A DNA stretch of 64,000 nt from Spirosoma linguale DSM 74 (GTDB lineage Bacteria; Bacteroidota; Bacteroidia; Cytophagales; Spirosomataceae). Below are positions 32,711 through 43,641 of the stretch, in pieces (the stretch's first letter is position 1; the number at the start of each line of letters is the position of its first letter). The stretch is taken from positions 3,024,001 through 3,088,000 of the forward strand of contig CP001769.1 in NCBI GenBank assembly GCA_000024525.1, read 5' to 3'. The notes below the pieces were generated by a model. It searched no databases, had not been told where the DNA came from, and worked only from the letters and a program-made list of their open reading frames with translations. The position numbers were made by a program, and so were the translations under genes.

Positions 32711-35293
32711 ATGAAACACTTTTTGCTGCTGGCGGGCCTAACGGTCGCGTCACTGTCGGCTTCAGCACAGTCAACATCCTCTTCGTCAACATCTTTATCC
32801 CCATCTGCTGCGATTGATTCGCCCGCAAAATTTCTGGGTTATCAGATTGGTGAACGCTTCACACCACATCATCGGGTTCTGGCCTATGCCGAGCAGGTAG
32901 CCCGTCAACTGCCCAACCGGATAAAATTAATTCCTTACGGCACTTCCTACGAGGGTCGTCAGCTGATGGTGGTGGCTATCGGCTCGGAAGCAAACATGAG
33001 CCGCCTGGAAGAAATCAGGACCAATAACCTGAAGCGCATTGGCCTGATGGACGGTACACCAACCGCTACACCCCAACCGCCTATTGCCTGGCTGAGCTAT
33101 AACGTTCACGGCAATGAGGCTGTTAGCTCCGAGGCATTCATGGATGTGCTTTATCACCTGCTCAGCTCGTCCGATGCCGTGGCAAAAAAAATCCTGAGCA
33201 CTACGGTCGTCATTCTCGACCCCGGCCTTAACCCCGATGGCCATGACCGGTATGTGAACTGGTACAACCAGATGCAGGGACGTGTGGCTGACCCTACCCC
33301 CTCGGCTCGTGAACACAACGAACCCTGGCCGGGCGGGCGCTACACCCACTACCTATTCGACCCAAACCGCGACTGGGCCTGGCAAACGCAGGAAATCACC
33401 CAGCAGCGTATGGCCCTCTACCAGCAGTGGATGCCCCAGCTACACGGCGATTTCCACGAGATGGGGGTTGAAAGTCCGTACTATTTCGCGCCATCGGCCA
33501 AGCCTTATCACGAAGACGTTACCCCCTTCCAGCGGCAGTTTCAGCAAACGATTGGTCAATATTGCAGCCGCTACTTCGATAAAAACGGCTGGCTCTATTA
33601 CACCCGCGAACGATTCGATCTGTTTTACCCAAGCTACGGTGATACCTACCCGACTTATAACGGCGCCATCGGCATGACCTTCGAACAAGGCGGCAGCGGC
33701 CGGGCCGGACTAGCTATCGAAAAAGCCGATGGAGATACACTCACGCTGCGTCAGCGAATTGACCACCATTTTGCCTCCAGCATTGCCACGCTGGAATCCG
33801 TAGCCGACCGGCCCGCTGAAATTGTGAAAGAGTTTGGGCAATTCTTCGATAAATCGCGCAATACGCCCATTGGTGCCTACAAAAGCTACGTCATCAAATC
33901 CAATGGCGACGCCGGGCGTATCAAAGCGCTGCAACAACTGCTGGAGCGAAACAAAATCAGTTACGGCTACGCGGGTAAAGCCCAGAATGTAGCCGGTGGG
34001 TTCAATTACACAACTCAGAAAACGGACAAAACGGTAGCCATCACAGCCGATGATATTGTGATCAGCGCGTATCAGCCTAAATCGACTCTGTTAAAAATCC
34101 TGTTCGAGCAGAATTCGAAACTGGAAGATTCGGCAACCTATGACATTACAGCCTGGTCGCTTCCGTACGCATTTGGCTTACAAACGTATGGCCTGACCAC
34201 CCGACTCAGTCCGGGAAGCACCTCACCCGCCACAACCACGCCAGTGGCTTCGGCAACCCCGCAAAGCCGCCCCTATGGGTACGTCGTTCGGTGGCAGTCA
34301 CTCCCGGCGGTCCAAATGCTGGCCGGTCTGCTGAAACAGAAAATACGCGTACGAGCCGCCGAAAAACCATTTGAACTGGAGAACAAGACATACCCATCCG
34401 GCACGCTGATTGTAACCCGGGCGGGCAACGAACGCTTCGGCGACCGATTGGATGCACTGGTTCGGGCGGAAGCCACCCGGACGGGGGCCGATTTAACACC
34501 CGTTCAGACTGGTTTTGTCACGACGGGTTCCGACTTTGGCTCCGATTTTGTGTCGGGTCTGAAAGCCCCACGCGTGGCGGTGGTTGTGGGCGAAGGCACC
34601 CCTCCCCCATCGGCGGGCGAAGTGTGGCACTACTTCGACCAGGAACTTCAATACCCCATTACGCTGGTTGACGGTAATACACTGGGCAATGTGCAATGGA
34701 ACAAACTGGATGTACTGATTCTGCCGACAAACTACAATTACAGCCGCTTCCTGAACGAAAAAAACCTGACCGCCATCAAAGAATGGGTTCGGGCGGGCGG
34801 AAAACTCATTGCCATGGAACGGGCTGCATCATTTCTGGCCGGTAAGGATGGGTTCGAGTTAAAAGAAAAAGAAGACAAATCAGCCGATAAAAGTAAAAAG
34901 AGCGAAAACCCTGACACGCTCAAACGTTACATAGACCGCGAACGAACTGCGATCTCCGATGATATTCCGGGCAGCATTTACCGGGTAAACATCGACACCT
35001 CACACCCATTGGGTTTTGGTTTGTCGGGCGGTTATTATTCGCTGGTGCAGAATGCTTACAACTTTGACTACCTGAAGGAAGGCTGGAACGTTGGGTATCT
35101 TAAAACGGATAACTACGTCGCTGGTTTTTCGGGCAGAAACGCCAAGGAAAAGCTAAAGAATACCCTGGTGATGGGCGTTCAGTCGCTCGGTCGGGGCAGC
35201 GTTGTTTACCTGGCCGATGATCCGCTGTTCCGGGGTTTCTGGTACAACGGAAAGCTCCTGTTCGCCAATGCTGTATTTATGGTTGGCAATTAA
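32711..35293 (+). CDS. Secreted M14 family zinc carboxypeptidase
   Basis: The 860-residue protein starts MKHFLLLAGLTVASLSASAQ (signal peptide). It has an N-terminal M14 peptidase domain (about 45-370) with the zinc ligands H133 and E136 in NVHGNEA, a third ligand histidine in the LHGDFHEMG segment and the catalytic glutamate in GMTFEQGG. A large C-terminal part (about 400-860) includes a class-I-amidotransferase-like region (VLILPTNYNYSRFLNEKNL, WVRAGGKLIAMERAASFL). It probably trims peptides outside the cytoplasm. Transcription likely ends at the hairpin at 35316. Confidence 0.93.
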   Translation: MKHFLLLAGLTVASLSASAQSTSSSSTSLSPSAAIDSPAKFLGYQIGERFTPHHRVLAYAEQVARQLPNRIKLIPYGTSYEGRQLMVVAIGSEANMSRLEEIRTNNLKRIGLMDGTPTATPQPPIAWLSYNVHGNEAVSSEAFMDVLYHLLSSSDAVAKKILSTTVVILDPGLNPDGHDRYVNWYNQMQGRVADPTPSAREHNEPWPGGRYTHYLFDPNRDWAWQTQEITQQRMALYQQWMPQLHGDFHEMGVESPYYFAPSAKPYHEDVTPFQRQFQQTIGQYCSRYFDKNGWLYYTRERFDLFYPSYGDTYPTYNGAIGMTFEQGGSGRAGLAIEKADGDTLTLRQRIDHHFASSIATLESVADRPAEIVKEFGQFFDKSRNTPIGAYKSYVIKSNGDAGRIKALQQLLERNKISYGYAGKAQNVAGGFNYTTQKTDKTVAITADDIVISAYQPKSTLLKILFEQNSKLEDSATYDITAWSLPYAFGLQTYGLTTRLSPGSTSPATTTPVASATPQSRPYGYVVRWQSLPAVQMLAGLLKQKIRVRAAEKPFELENKTYPSGTLIVTRAGNERFGDRLDALVRAEATRTGADLTPVQTGFVTTGSDFGSDFVSGLKAPRVAVVVGEGTPPPSAGEVWHYFDQELQYPITLVDGNTLGNVQWNKLDVLILPTNYNYSRFLNEKNLTAIKEWVRAGGKLIAMERAASFLAGKDGFELKEKEDKSADKSKKSENPDTLKRYIDRERTAISDDIPGSIYRVNIDTSHPLGFGLSGGYYSLVQNAYNFDYLKEGWNVGYLKTDNYVAGFSGRNAKEKLKNTLVMGVQSLGRGSVVYLADDPLFRGFWYNGKLLFANAVFMVGN

Positions 35294-35315
35294 TTCATTT
35301 GTTTTATCTAAAATG

Positions 35316-35357
35316 CATAAACGCAACGACCAATCGGCCGTTGCGTTTATGTTTTTA
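35316..35357 (+). terminator. Intrinsic terminator after the M14 peptidase
   Basis: CATAAACGCAACG (35316-35328) and CGTTGCGTTTATG (35339-35351) are perfect complements followed by TTTTTA. Confidence 0.85.
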
Positions 35358-35370
35358 TGGAGTATCGGGG

Positions 35371-35378
35371 TAAATTTG
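35371..35378 (+). promoter_or_regulatory. -7 box of the DUF5916 gene
   Basis: TAAATTTG matches TAnnTTTG exactly, just after the preceding terminator and 45-52 bases before the start codon. The -33 region is only loosely TTTATG. Confidence 0.5.
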
Positions 35379-35422
35379 CACCCTTCTACTCTTTTCGTAT
35401 TGCTCTATAACGCATTCACTTG

Positions 35423-37648
35423 GTGAAATTTTTACTGACTCTTTCGCTGTTCTTTTCATTCGCTACCGCCTTACCCCTACTGGCTCAGAAGAAAAATGAA
35501 CAGTACCAGCTTCATATTAGCCGGGCTACCTCACCGATCGTCATTGATGGCTCGGTTGATGAATCAGCCTGGCAAGCAGCTGAAATGGCAACCGACTTCT
35601 GGATGGTGCTGCCCATGGACACCAGCCGCGCCAAGGTTCGTACGGAGGTCCGTATGACGTACGACGACCACAATATGTACCTGAGCGCCGTATGCTACCA
35701 TGGTAATGTGGCAGGTCCCTACATAGTCGAATCCCTCCGGCGCGACTGGGCATTCGGAAAAAATGATAACTTCATTTTTTTCATGGACACCTTCGACGAC
35801 CAGACCAATGGCTTCACCTTTGGCACCAACGCAGCCGGAGCCCAATGGGATGGTCTGTTGTACGAAGGCGGCAAAGCAAACCTGAGCTGGGATAACAAAT
35901 GGACATCATCCGTCCGCAATTACCCGGACCGTTACGTTTTGGAGTTGGCCATACCGTTCAAGACAATCCGATACAAACGAGGCATTTCACGCTGGGGGAT
36001 TAACTTCAGTCGGCAGGATTTAAAAACCACAGAAAAGTCATCCTGGACCCCCATTCAGCGGCAATTCCCAACGGCCTCGCTGGCCTTAACGGGCGTACTG
36101 GTTTGGGACCAGCCGCCACCACAGCCCGGTCCGAATATTTCGCTTATTCCCTATATGCTGAGCGGTGTCACGCGTGATTATCAGCAAAATACCCCCAACA
36201 AAAGCCGCTTCGATGCCGGACTCGATGCCAAGGTGGCCGTTACCTCATCGTTAAATCTTGACCTAACGGTAAATCCCGACTTTTCGCAGGTTGATGTTGA
36301 CCAACAGGTAACGAACCTCGACCGTTTTGAATTATTTTTCCCGGAAAGGCGACAATTCTTTCTGGAAAACGGCGACCAGTTTACCAATTTTGGCTATTCT
36401 ACAATTCGTCCTTTCTTTAGTCGGCGGATTGGATTAGGTGGAGTGCCCATTCGGTTTGGGGCTCGCCTGAGCGGCAAGCTGAATAAAGACTGGCGACTGG
36501 GTGTGATGGATATGCAAACGGGACGTGTGGAGAACATGGGCCCCGGTGTAGAGTCACTCCCGGCACAGAATTTCGCCGTTCTGGCGTTACAGCGGAGGGT
36601 TTCGGCCCGGTCGAACATTGGTATGATCTTCGTTAATAAAGAATCGCTTTCCTACACGCCAACGTCTGACAAACCGCTTTATACGCGTTACAACCGAAAT
36701 CTGGGTCTGGAATACAATCTGGCTTCGGCCAATAATTTCTGGTCGGGCAAGGCGTTGTATGTTAAATCGTTTAGTCCTAACCAATCGGGCGAGGATGCGG
36801 TCTACGCGGCCAATCTTCAGTATAATACGCGCCGTTGGCTCATTAGTGGTCAACTGGAATCGGTCGGAAAGAACTACACGGCCGAAGCCGGTTACGTGCC
36901 CCGTCGGGGATATGAACGTGCGCTGGCAACGGTCGGCTATACGTTTCTCCCAACGGGCAGCGGAGTGCTTAGTCACGGTCCAACGGCAACGTCGACGTAT
37001 TTCTTCGACCCGGCCGGGCGGCAAAGCGACAATGAATCTGTTCTTAGCTATGTTGTCACCTTCCGCAGTAAAAGCGTTTTTACGGGCTGGATCGCCACTG
37101 ATTATGTACGGCTGCTACAACCCTTCGATCCAACCAATACGGGTCGGCAAACGCTGGCAACGGGTACTGAACACCGCTGGACGGCCTGGGGCACGGACTT
37201 TGACTCAAAACCACAGAGTGTATTCACCTACGGTTTTTCGTCCCGGTACGGTGGCTACTATGACAATGGCACCCGTTTGAATCTGGCTGCCGATATTGGC
37301 TACCGCTTTCAGCCGTACGTAAGTTTAGCGGCCAGTGCCAACTACAACGACATCCGGCTGCCTCAGCCCTGGGGCCAAACGACGTTCTGGCTCGTTGGCC
37401 CGCGTTTCGACGTGACCGTAACCAATACGCTGTATCTGACCACGTTTGTCCAGTACAACGAACAGCAAAAAAATATGAATGTCAATGCGCGGGTACAGTG
37501 GCGCTACAAACCTGCGTCTGATTTCTTCCTGGTATATACGGACAATTATTTGCCGAATTCAGCACAGATTGGTCAGGATGTACCGGGGTTCCTCTCGGTC
37601 AAAAACCGCGCGTTGGTATTAAAGTGGACCTACTGGTGGAATATCTGA
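35423..37648 (+). CDS. DUF5916 outer-membrane protein with CBM9-like domain
   Basis: I choose GTG at 35423 (MKFLLTLSLFFSFATALPLLAQ signal peptide, in two pieces); a TTG directly before it is the alternative. The product has about 741 residues. An N-terminal CBM9-like domain (about 35-215) with IVIDGSVDESAWQ and TYDDHNMYLSAVC is followed by a long beta-barrel region typical of DUF5916 proteins (NPDFSQVDVDQQVTNLDRF, FFPERRQFFLENGD). The last residues WTYWWNI end in an aromatic-rich strand. The family is common in Bacteroidota and thought to be outer-membrane, but its role is unknown. Confidence 0.9.
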   Translation: MKFLLTLSLFFSFATALPLLAQKKNEQYQLHISRATSPIVIDGSVDESAWQAAEMATDFWMVLPMDTSRAKVRTEVRMTYDDHNMYLSAVCYHGNVAGPYIVESLRRDWAFGKNDNFIFFMDTFDDQTNGFTFGTNAAGAQWDGLLYEGGKANLSWDNKWTSSVRNYPDRYVLELAIPFKTIRYKRGISRWGINFSRQDLKTTEKSSWTPIQRQFPTASLALTGVLVWDQPPPQPGPNISLIPYMLSGVTRDYQQNTPNKSRFDAGLDAKVAVTSSLNLDLTVNPDFSQVDVDQQVTNLDRFELFFPERRQFFLENGDQFTNFGYSTIRPFFSRRIGLGGVPIRFGARLSGKLNKDWRLGVMDMQTGRVENMGPGVESLPAQNFAVLALQRRVSARSNIGMIFVNKESLSYTPTSDKPLYTRYNRNLGLEYNLASANNFWSGKALYVKSFSPNQSGEDAVYAANLQYNTRRWLISGQLESVGKNYTAEAGYVPRRGYERALATVGYTFLPTGSGVLSHGPTATSTYFFDPAGRQSDNESVLSYVVTFRSKSVFTGWIATDYVRLLQPFDPTNTGRQTLATGTEHRWTAWGTDFDSKPQSVFTYGFSSRYGGYYDNGTRLNLAADIGYRFQPYVSLAASANYNDIRLPQPWGQTTFWLVGPRFDVTVTNTLYLTTFVQYNEQQKNMNVNARVQWRYKPASDFFLVYTDNYLPNSAQIGQDVPGFLSVKNRALVLKWTYWWNI

Positions 37649-37739
37649 CTTTGTGTCGTAAACAAACGATGCCAATGCCAGTTGTTTAAGCAATCTACCA
37701 GCGGTAGTTATAACTACTACACACATAAAACCAACGATT

Positions 37740-37940
37740 ATGAAAACGCTCCTACGCTATTTCCCCACGGCCCTGGTCGCCGTACTCCTGACGCTTACGC
37801 TGACCAGTTGCGCAGCGATTGGCGACATATTTAAAACCGGTGTCTGGACAGGCGTCATCCTGGTTGTTGTCGGTATCGGCGTTGTTATCTGGATTGTCTC
37901 AAAGCTATTTGGCGGTGGTGGCGGCAGCAGCAATGTTTAG
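37740..37940 (+). CDS. Small membrane protein, glycine-rich C-terminus
   Basis: This 66-residue protein has a hydrophobic leader with a possible lipobox (LTSC, about residues 21-24), a second hydrophobic segment (TGVILVVVGIGVVIWIVSKL) and a GGGGGSSN tail. Similar small proteins are common in Bacteroidota and have no established role. It is monocistronic, bounded on the right by a strong terminator. Confidence 0.8.
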   Translation: MKTLLRYFPTALVAVLLTLTLTSCAAIGDIFKTGVWTGVILVVVGIGVVIWIVSKLFGGGGGSSNV

Positions 37941-37956
37941 CCGGTTACAAATTCAA

Positions 37957-38009
37957 CCAACTCATAAAAAAACCGAATCCATGCAGGATTCGGTTTTTTT
38001 ATGAGTTGG
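37957..38009. terminator. Bidirectional terminator with 24-bp perfect arms
   Basis: Arms 37957-37980 (CCAACTCATAAAAAAACCGA...) and 37986-38009 are exact complements with a five-base loop. The core CCGAATCC/GGATTCGG flanked by A7/T7 forms an intrinsic terminator in both directions. It separates the small membrane protein from the convergent dapA gene. Confidence 0.92.
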
Positions 38010-38019
38010 TATAAAGAGC

Positions 38020-38916
38020 TTAAGCTACCAGTTCCAGTAAGCCATCGCGCTGAAGAACCGCACGCTGACGTTCGGCCAGGTCGTCGGATGCACGCATGAG
38101 AGGCAACCGAACTTCGGCCGAACTTATGCCCATAATCTCCAGAATACTTTTTACACCTACCGGATTGCCTTCTTCGTAGAGGAGGGGGTCGATACGCAGG
38201 AAATGGGAAAGCTCTTTACGGGCAAAGGCGAAATCGCCCTGTAGTGCAGCGTCGATCAGGCCCGTAAATTTAGCCGGGAACGCGTTAGCAATTACCGACA
38301 TGACCCCTACGCCACCAATGCTGATGATGGGTACAGCCTGCACATCGTCGCCGGAAATCAAAAGAAAATCTTCGGGTTTGTCGCGGGCAATTTCCATGCA
38401 CTGCTCAATCACGCAGGACGCTTCCTTAACACCGATTATATTGGGATGCTGAGCCAGTTCGCAGATCGTTTCGGCCGACATGTTGATACCCGTACGGAAT
38501 GGAATGTTGTACAGGATGACCGGCACCGGGCTGGCATCGGCAACGCGGGTAAAATGCTCGATTACTCCCCGCTTGCCGGGCTTATTGTAGTAGGGACAAA
38601 CCGACAGAATAGCATCGACGCCCTCAAAATCAATGTCCTTCATGCCCGACACGACATCGGCAGTGACGTTCCCGCCCACACCAAAAACGATGGGCAGATT
38701 CTTTGGATTATTTTCCTTGAGGTACTGGAGCAACTGTTTCTTCTCCTGCTTGGTTACCGTTGGCGATTCGCCGGTGGTGCCCTGAAGGACGATATAACGA
38801 ACGCCCCCATCGGAGATGTGGCGAACGATGCGGCCAAAGCCGTCGAAATCAATTGATTGGTCGGCAGAAAAAGGTGTCACAATGGCAACACCTACGCCGT
38901 GAAATTTGGTATCCAT
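38020..38916 (-). CDS. dapA: 4-hydroxy-tetrahydrodipicolinate synthase
   Basis: The 298-residue enzyme is a TIM-barrel aldolase of the DapA family. It has the GTTGESPT pyruvate-binding motif (about 45-52), the catalytic tyrosine in ILYNIPFRTG (about 135) and the Schiff-base lysine in IIGVKEAS (about 163). It condenses pyruvate with aspartate semialdehyde in lysine and diaminopimelate synthesis. The length fits. On the minus strand CAAAGTTA at 38944 reads as a TAACTTTG -7 box 28 bases before the start codon. Confidence 0.96.
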   Translation of the reverse strand: MDTKFHGVGVAIVTPFSADQSIDFDGFGRIVRHISDGGVRYIVLQGTTGESPTVTKQEKKQLLQYLKENNPKNLPIVFGVGGNVTADVVSGMKDIDFEGVDAILSVCPYYNKPGKRGVIEHFTRVADASPVPVILYNIPFRTGINMSAETICELAQHPNIIGVKEASCVIEQCMEIARDKPEDFLLISGDDVQAVPIISIGGVGVMSVIANAFPAKFTGLIDAALQGDFAFARKELSHFLRIDPLLYEEGNPVGVKSILEIMGISSAEVRLPLMRASDDLAERQRAVLQRDGLLELVA

Positions 38917-39072
38917 TAGGGGAAACAGGAATGTATATTACGACAAAGTTACGGGAATTTATAGAGTCGTCATGCGTTTAGGCTTCCATATTCCGTGAGA
39001 AATCTCGCGGCACAAAAGAAGTGAGTGTTTTTAGCTCGAACATCTCATCATGAATAGAAGCCACCTAACCGT

Positions 39073-41205
<2,133 letters not shown>

Positions 41206-41413
41206 TCACTGGACATCCGTTTACCCGTTGCCCAAAACTTCCTTTGTTCTAAACGGGCAACATCGTTATTGTTTCTTCGTTCATCCAAAAAAAAGTATTT
41301 TTACGGGATAAAAAAGTTGTGTGTTTAGAGTGGTCAGTTTTTAGTTAATTGTTTTCTCGATTCAATATACTCAGAAGTGCTGACTATTAGGCCTCAACCA
41401 TTGCCTTACGTCC

Positions 41414-42085
41414 ATGACAAAGCCTCTTATTGCTCCATCGCTGCTTGCGGCCGACTTTGCTAACTTGCAACGCGATCTTGATCTGATAAACCGGAGTGAG
41501 GCTGATTACCTTCATTTTGATGTCATGGATGGCGTCTTTGTGCCAAATATTTCGTTCGGGTTTCCCCTCCTTAAGGCGGTTCATGAACATTGCCAAAAAC
41601 CGCTGGACGTCCATCTTATGATTACGGACCCCGACCGTTATCTGGAAGCGTTTGCCGAAGGTGGTGCCTCCACTATCCATGTTCATTACGAAGCCTGCTC
41701 CCATCTGCACCGGACGCTTTCCCGCATTCGAGAATTGGGCTGCCAGGCGGGGGTTGCCCTGAACCCGCATACGCCTGTTTCCGGACTGGTCGATGTGCTT
41801 GAGCAAATTGATGTCATCCTGATTATGTCCGTCAATCCCGGTTTTGGGGGGCAGGCATTTATCCCGCACACAATTCAGAAAATTGCGGGACTCAAACAGT
41901 TTTTGCAGACAAACCAATGCCCGGCCTTAATTGAGGTTGATGGTGGTGTTAGTCTATCCAATGCCCAGGCTCTGCTCAATGCCGGAGCAGATATGCTGGT
42001 AGCGGGTAGCTCCGTCTTTAACGCGCCTGACCCCTTAGTGGCCATTACCCAGTTAAAAAACAGCCGTCTACCGTCGATGGCTTAA
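41414..42085 (+). CDS. rpe: Ribulose-phosphate 3-epimerase
   Basis: The 223-residue TIM-barrel enzyme has the family signature strings APSLLAADFANL (about 6-17), LHFDVMDGVFVPN (with the metal-binding H and D), VHLMITDPD, MSVNPGFGGQAFIP (about 138) and IEVDGGVS (about 176). It interconverts ribulose 5-phosphate and xylulose 5-phosphate in the pentose phosphate pathway. Confidence 0.97.
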   Translation: MTKPLIAPSLLAADFANLQRDLDLINRSEADYLHFDVMDGVFVPNISFGFPLLKAVHEHCQKPLDVHLMITDPDRYLEAFAEGGASTIHVHYEACSHLHRTLSRIRELGCQAGVALNPHTPVSGLVDVLEQIDVILIMSVNPGFGGQAFIPHTIQKIAGLKQFLQTNQCPALIEVDGGVSLSNAQALLNAGADMLVAGSSVFNAPDPLVAITQLKNSRLPSMA

Positions 42086-42127
42086 TTTATCCGTAACGTA
42101 TACTTTACCTGATCTGGTCAAATTTTC

Positions 42128-43531
42128 ATGAATAAATCGTACCTGCACGTCCTGTTAAGTGCGTTGCTACTGGCAACGAGCTGTCAACAAACAAAAACGG
42201 ACCAAAGCGGAACAGCTATTTCCGATACGACAAAACAGGCCGCTCCCCCGGCTCCCGAGTGGGCTAAAAATGCGACGATTTATGAAGTGAACATTCGCCA
42301 GTTTTCGGCAGAAGGAAATTTCAAGGCCGTTGAAGAACAGCTACCGCGACTCAAAGAGTTGGGGGTCGATATCGTTTGGCTGATGCCAATTTATCCCATC
42401 AGCCAGAAAAATAAGAAGGGAACACTGGGTAGCCCTTATGCCATTGCGGATTACAAAAGCGTCAACCCGGCCTATGGTACGCTTGCCGATTTCAAATCCC
42501 TTGTTAACCGCGCTCATGCCCTGGGTCTGCGAATCGTGCTGGATTGGGTAGCGAATCATACCGGCTGGGACCACGTGTGGGTGAACGAGCACCCGGACTG
42601 GTACACCAAAGTGAACGGTAAAATGATAGCGCCCATTGACCCCAAAACCGGAAAGCCTACCGAATGGACCGATGTCGTTGATCTGAATTACGATAACCCC
42701 GATATGCGTAAAGGCATGATCGATGCCATGCAGTACTGGGTTAAAGAGTGCGGCATTGACGGCTACCGCTGCGATGTAGCGGGGTTTGTTCCGAATGATT
42801 TCTGGGCTGAACTGCGGCCCCAGCTGGATAAAATAAAAACCGTATTCATGCTGGCAGAATGGGAAGATGAGCCCGACCACTTCAAGAGTTGTTTCAATAT
42901 GAATTACGGCTGGAGTATGCATACCATGATGAAAGCCGTAGCAAAGGGTGCCCGCACCGCCGACAAAATCGATTCCCTGCGCGAAGCCAATCAGAAACGG
43001 TTTCCTAAATGGTACTACCAGATGCTGTTCACGCAGAATCATGATGAGAACGCCAATAATGGTACCCTGGCAGAATCATTCGGTCCCGCAGCCGACGCCC
43101 TCGTTGTCCTGAGCAGTACGCTGGAAGGCATGCCGCTGATCTACAACGGTATGGAGGCTAACCTGAACAAACGGTTGGCGTTCTTCGAGAAAGACACCAT
43201 TGTCTGGAATAATTACCCCAAGAGCGACTTTTATAAAACGCTGCTCACATTAAAACACCGTAACCGGGCTCTCTGGAACGGATTGGATGGCGGCAAAGCG
43301 GTTAAAATCCCGACTGACCACGACGATAAAGTATACGCTTTTTACCGGCAACGAGACAACGACCGCATCACGGTTTTCCTGAATCTGAGCAATGAGCCCC
43401 AAACCGCTCGGCTAACAGGCGATGGATATGCCGGTACCTACACCGATGTGTTCAGTCATCAGCAAGTTGAATTGAAACCGGAGATCACGATCACGCTAAA
43501 ACCCTGGGAATACCGGGTCATGACAAACTAG
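42128..43531 (+). CDS. GH13 alpha-amylase family lipoprotein
   Basis: The 467-residue product has a lipoprotein signal (LLLATSCQQT, lipid cysteine near residue 19) and a GH13 barrel. Conserved regions are LDWVANHTGWDH (region I), GYRCDVAGF (nucleophile aspartate), LAEWED (acid/base glutamate) and TQNHDEN (third acid). It likely cleaves alpha-glucans on the cell surface or in the periplasm. The C-terminal beta domain is short. It lies 42 bases downstream of rpe. Confidence 0.94.
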   Translation: MNKSYLHVLLSALLLATSCQQTKTDQSGTAISDTTKQAAPPAPEWAKNATIYEVNIRQFSAEGNFKAVEEQLPRLKELGVDIVWLMPIYPISQKNKKGTLGSPYAIADYKSVNPAYGTLADFKSLVNRAHALGLRIVLDWVANHTGWDHVWVNEHPDWYTKVNGKMIAPIDPKTGKPTEWTDVVDLNYDNPDMRKGMIDAMQYWVKECGIDGYRCDVAGFVPNDFWAELRPQLDKIKTVFMLAEWEDEPDHFKSCFNMNYGWSMHTMMKAVAKGARTADKIDSLREANQKRFPKWYYQMLFTQNHDENANNGTLAESFGPAADALVVLSSTLEGMPLIYNGMEANLNKRLAFFEKDTIVWNNYPKSDFYKTLLTLKHRNRALWNGLDGGKAVKIPTDHDDKVYAFYRQRDNDRITVFLNLSNEPQTARLTGDGYAGTYTDVFSHQQVELKPEITITLKPWEYRVMTN

Positions 43532-43641
43532 TCATCACTGTTTAACCCTCAGAACGATCCTGAAGGGGCTCCGTTCGACATATACTGCTTTTTTCAATAG
43601 GATTTGCTGCCTATATTAGAGCTTATAGAGCGTTTAATCTT

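Noticed and set aside
32533..32817. 94-codon open frame before the M14 peptidase
   Set aside because: It runs through the tRNA promoter region and the signal peptide of the peptidase in another frame, with no coding character.
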